From: Desulforamulus hydrothermalis Lam5 = DSM 18033
Lineage (GTDB): Bacteria > Bacillota > Desulfotomaculia > Desulfotomaculales > Desulfotomaculaceae
NCBI RefSeq assembly: GCF_000315365.1
Contig: NZ_CAOS01000004.1
Location: 51,759-115,758 of the forward strand
Reading direction: 5' to 3'
DNA: 64,000 bases
Shown here: piece after piece, positions 62,421-64,000 of the stretch
Position numbering within the stretch: position 1 is the stretch's first letter
How the letters are laid out: each line of letters starts with the position of its first letter
The notes under the pieces: generated by a model
Database searches by the model: none
What the model was told of the DNA's origin: nothing
What the model saw: the letters and a program-made list of their open reading frames with translations, nothing else
Made by a program: the position numbers and the translations under genes

Positions 62421-62609
62421 GAAATTCCGGTCGCGAGGCCGGGCGGTCTTTGAAAACTAAACAGTAGATGATGGATGCACAACAGGTCAAGTCAAAAGTC
62501 ATCGAGAAGATGAGACTGTGACAGACCACAACCTCGTCAAGCGTAAATGCTTACGGGAAATACGGACAACGACAAGAGCCAAAACTCTTGTAAAATATTC
62601 AAGATATTT

Positions 62610-63760
<1,151 letters not shown>

Positions 63761-64000
63761 CCAAAAAATATATTTTGCCCACCAGGGTAAAATCCGGGGA
63801 ACTTTTAATGTGGAATTGTCCGTTTGAAAAAAAACCGGAAAGAAAAGGGGGGGGGAAAAAAAAATCAAAAAAACTTTCCTTGTCCCCCCCTTTTTTTTTT
63901 CTTGGGGGGCCTAACACAACACCTATTCTCCATAAAAAAAGGTTGGCCGCGCGGGGAAACAAAAAAAAAAGAAAAGAAAAGAACACAAAAAAAAACCCCC

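Overview
The window looks like a chromosomal contig end from an anaerobic, endospore-forming Gram-positive bacterium of the Desulfotomaculum type (Peptococcaceae or relatives). Evidence is the spoIVFA-spoIVFB, rplU-rpmA, spo0B-obgE gene order, the abundance of TTG/GTG starts behind strong GGAGG ribosome binding sites, and a 16S rRNA with a long hairpin insertion in variable region V1, a feature I associate with Desulfotomaculum-group rRNAs. The placement is an inference; the 16S gene is the best thing to search with.

Layout. (1) 1-9.6 kb: conserved housekeeping and sporulation genes. They are SpoIVFA (C-terminal end only), the SpoIVFB protease, two radical-SAM-family proteins, ribonuclease E/G, L21 and L27, Spo0B, ObgE, SfsA and a flavin reductase. 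(2) 9.7-30.0 kb: a double CRISPR-Cas locus, visibly more A+T-rich than its flanks. A complete type I-B (Tneap/Cst-like) operon, cas6-cas8-cas7-cas5-cas3-cas1-cas2-cas4-csa1, leads into one array of 63 repeats (37 nt) and 62 spacers. A type III-A-like module, csm1(cas10)-csm2-csm3-csm4-csm6, follows on the same strand. It has no cas6 or adaptation genes of its own and no recognisable csm5. Cas10 keeps its HD and GGDD motifs and the last protein is CARF-HEPN, so cyclic-oligoadenylate signalling is likely.

(3) 30.2-50.7 kb: a glycyl-radical bacterial microcompartment (BMC) locus, read as choline utilisation (cut, GRM1-like). A LicA-type choline kinase is transcribed divergently from it. The core is choline TMA-lyase CutC and its activase CutD. 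Acetaldehyde handling comes from two CoA-acylating aldehyde dehydrogenase homologues (one lacking the catalytic cysteine), an iron alcohol dehydrogenase and PduL. Shell proteins include four single-domain BMC proteins (one with an extra C-terminal domain), EutS-like, EutN-like, a GrpU-like putative Fe-S shell protein and a PduT-like tandem protein. PduS, EutP, EutJ, EutQ and an EutQ/EutT-like protein accompany them. A PocR-domain histidine kinase and an AraC-type response regulator close the locus and are probably its regulator.

(4) 50.7-62.1 kb: a glutamate-synthase-like oxidoreductase, then a metal-transport island. It holds a protein of unknown function behind a near-consensus Fur box, a CtpC-like P1B ATPase, a 1528-residue protein in which a dead P1B-like half is fused to an intact P2-type ATPase, and three small proteins with Gly-rich membrane segments. 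(5) 62.2-64.0 kb: three tandem rRNA promoters and a 16S rRNA gene that degenerates into low-quality sequence over the last 300 bases.

All assignments are from reading motifs by eye; no database or alignment search was run.
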